DNA of 13,874 nucleotides from CF-161 sp035259145 (lineage in GTDB: Bacteria > Chloroflexota > Dormibacteria > Dormibacterales > Dormibacteraceae): NCBI GenBank assembly GCA_035259145.1, contig DATFWQ010000181.1, positions 1-13,874 of the forward strand, given 5' to 3'. Shown piece after piece: positions 13,788 through 13,874 of this stretch; the first letter of the stretch is position 1, and the number at the start of each line of letters is the position of its first letter. The position numbers and the translations under genes were made by a program. The notes below the pieces were generated by a model. That model searched no databases, had not been told where the DNA came from, and saw only the letters and a list, made by a program, of their open reading frames with translations.

Positions 13788-13874
13788 CAACCCGACGTCG
13801 CGCCTAGGAGGCTGTTGAGGAATGGCGCCGAGAGATCGGGCGGCCAGGTGGTCCGGATGCGCCCGGGCCGCCGA
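13787..13874 (-). CDS. C-terminal 28 residues of a gene entering from the right edge
   Basis: On the minus strand a frame enters from beyond the window and ends at TGA 13787-13789, reading about PGRIRTTWPPDLSAPFLNSL before the stop. Codons end mostly in G or C, consistent with coding. The TGA overlaps the ATG of the small membrane protein by one base, a typical operon junction. Too little is present to identify the family. If this is not a real gene, the alternative is that the membrane-protein frame, also open to the edge, extends upstream. Confidence 0.5.
   Translation of the reverse strand, partial: RRPGRIRTTWPPDLSAPFLNSLLGATSG

Overview
The window is dense, GC-rich bacterial chromosome with almost every codon ending in G or C. 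Starts are a mix of ATG, GTG and TTG, and the intergenic gaps are short. I see no rRNA, tRNA, CRISPR array, insertion sequence or complete prophage. The gene set (bacterial-type PEP carboxylase, Lon with a small heat-shock protein, an NB-ARC/TPR/LuxR giant regulator, a CxxT glutaredoxin-like protein, endonuclease V family) would suit a free-living soil or sediment bacterium of the Chloroflexota/Dormibacterota or Actinomycetota type. That placement is inference from gene style only.

Layout. On the left, the N-terminal half of phosphoenolpyruvate carboxylase runs leftward off the edge. It is divergent from an orphan OmpR-type regulator whose receiver domain has lost the phospho-acceptor aspartate. 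Next comes a rightward pair with a 4-base overlap: an N-terminally extended peroxiredoxin and a glutaredoxin-like protein, probably one peroxide-defence unit. Converging on it is a leftward run of four genes: SRPBCC/AHSA1-like protein, ArsR-type repressor, Hsp20 and Lon. Hsp20 and Lon are separated by one base and are surely cotranscribed, giving a holdase plus protease proteostasis pair. Next is a 925-residue leftward regulator with ATPase, TPR-like and LuxR DNA-binding parts.

The right third is the accessory part. Divergent from the giant regulator is a gene that joins the N-terminal DNA-binding (core-binding) domain of a tyrosine recombinase to a complete LaeA-like SAM-dependent methyltransferase, with no recombinase catalytic domain. 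After it come an unrecognised 126-residue protein on the opposite strand, a rightward endonuclease V family protein that has lost most of its catalytic residues but kept the fold motifs, and a leftward small two-helix membrane protein. The membrane protein is translationally coupled to a gene that enters from the right edge.

The strongest candidates for something undescribed are the recombinase-domain/methyltransferase fusion and the catalytically altered endonuclease V. Next are the pseudo-receiver regulator and the repeat- and hairpin-rich leader in front of hsp20-lon. No phase, island boundary or att site is visible to show that the right third arrived as one unit.
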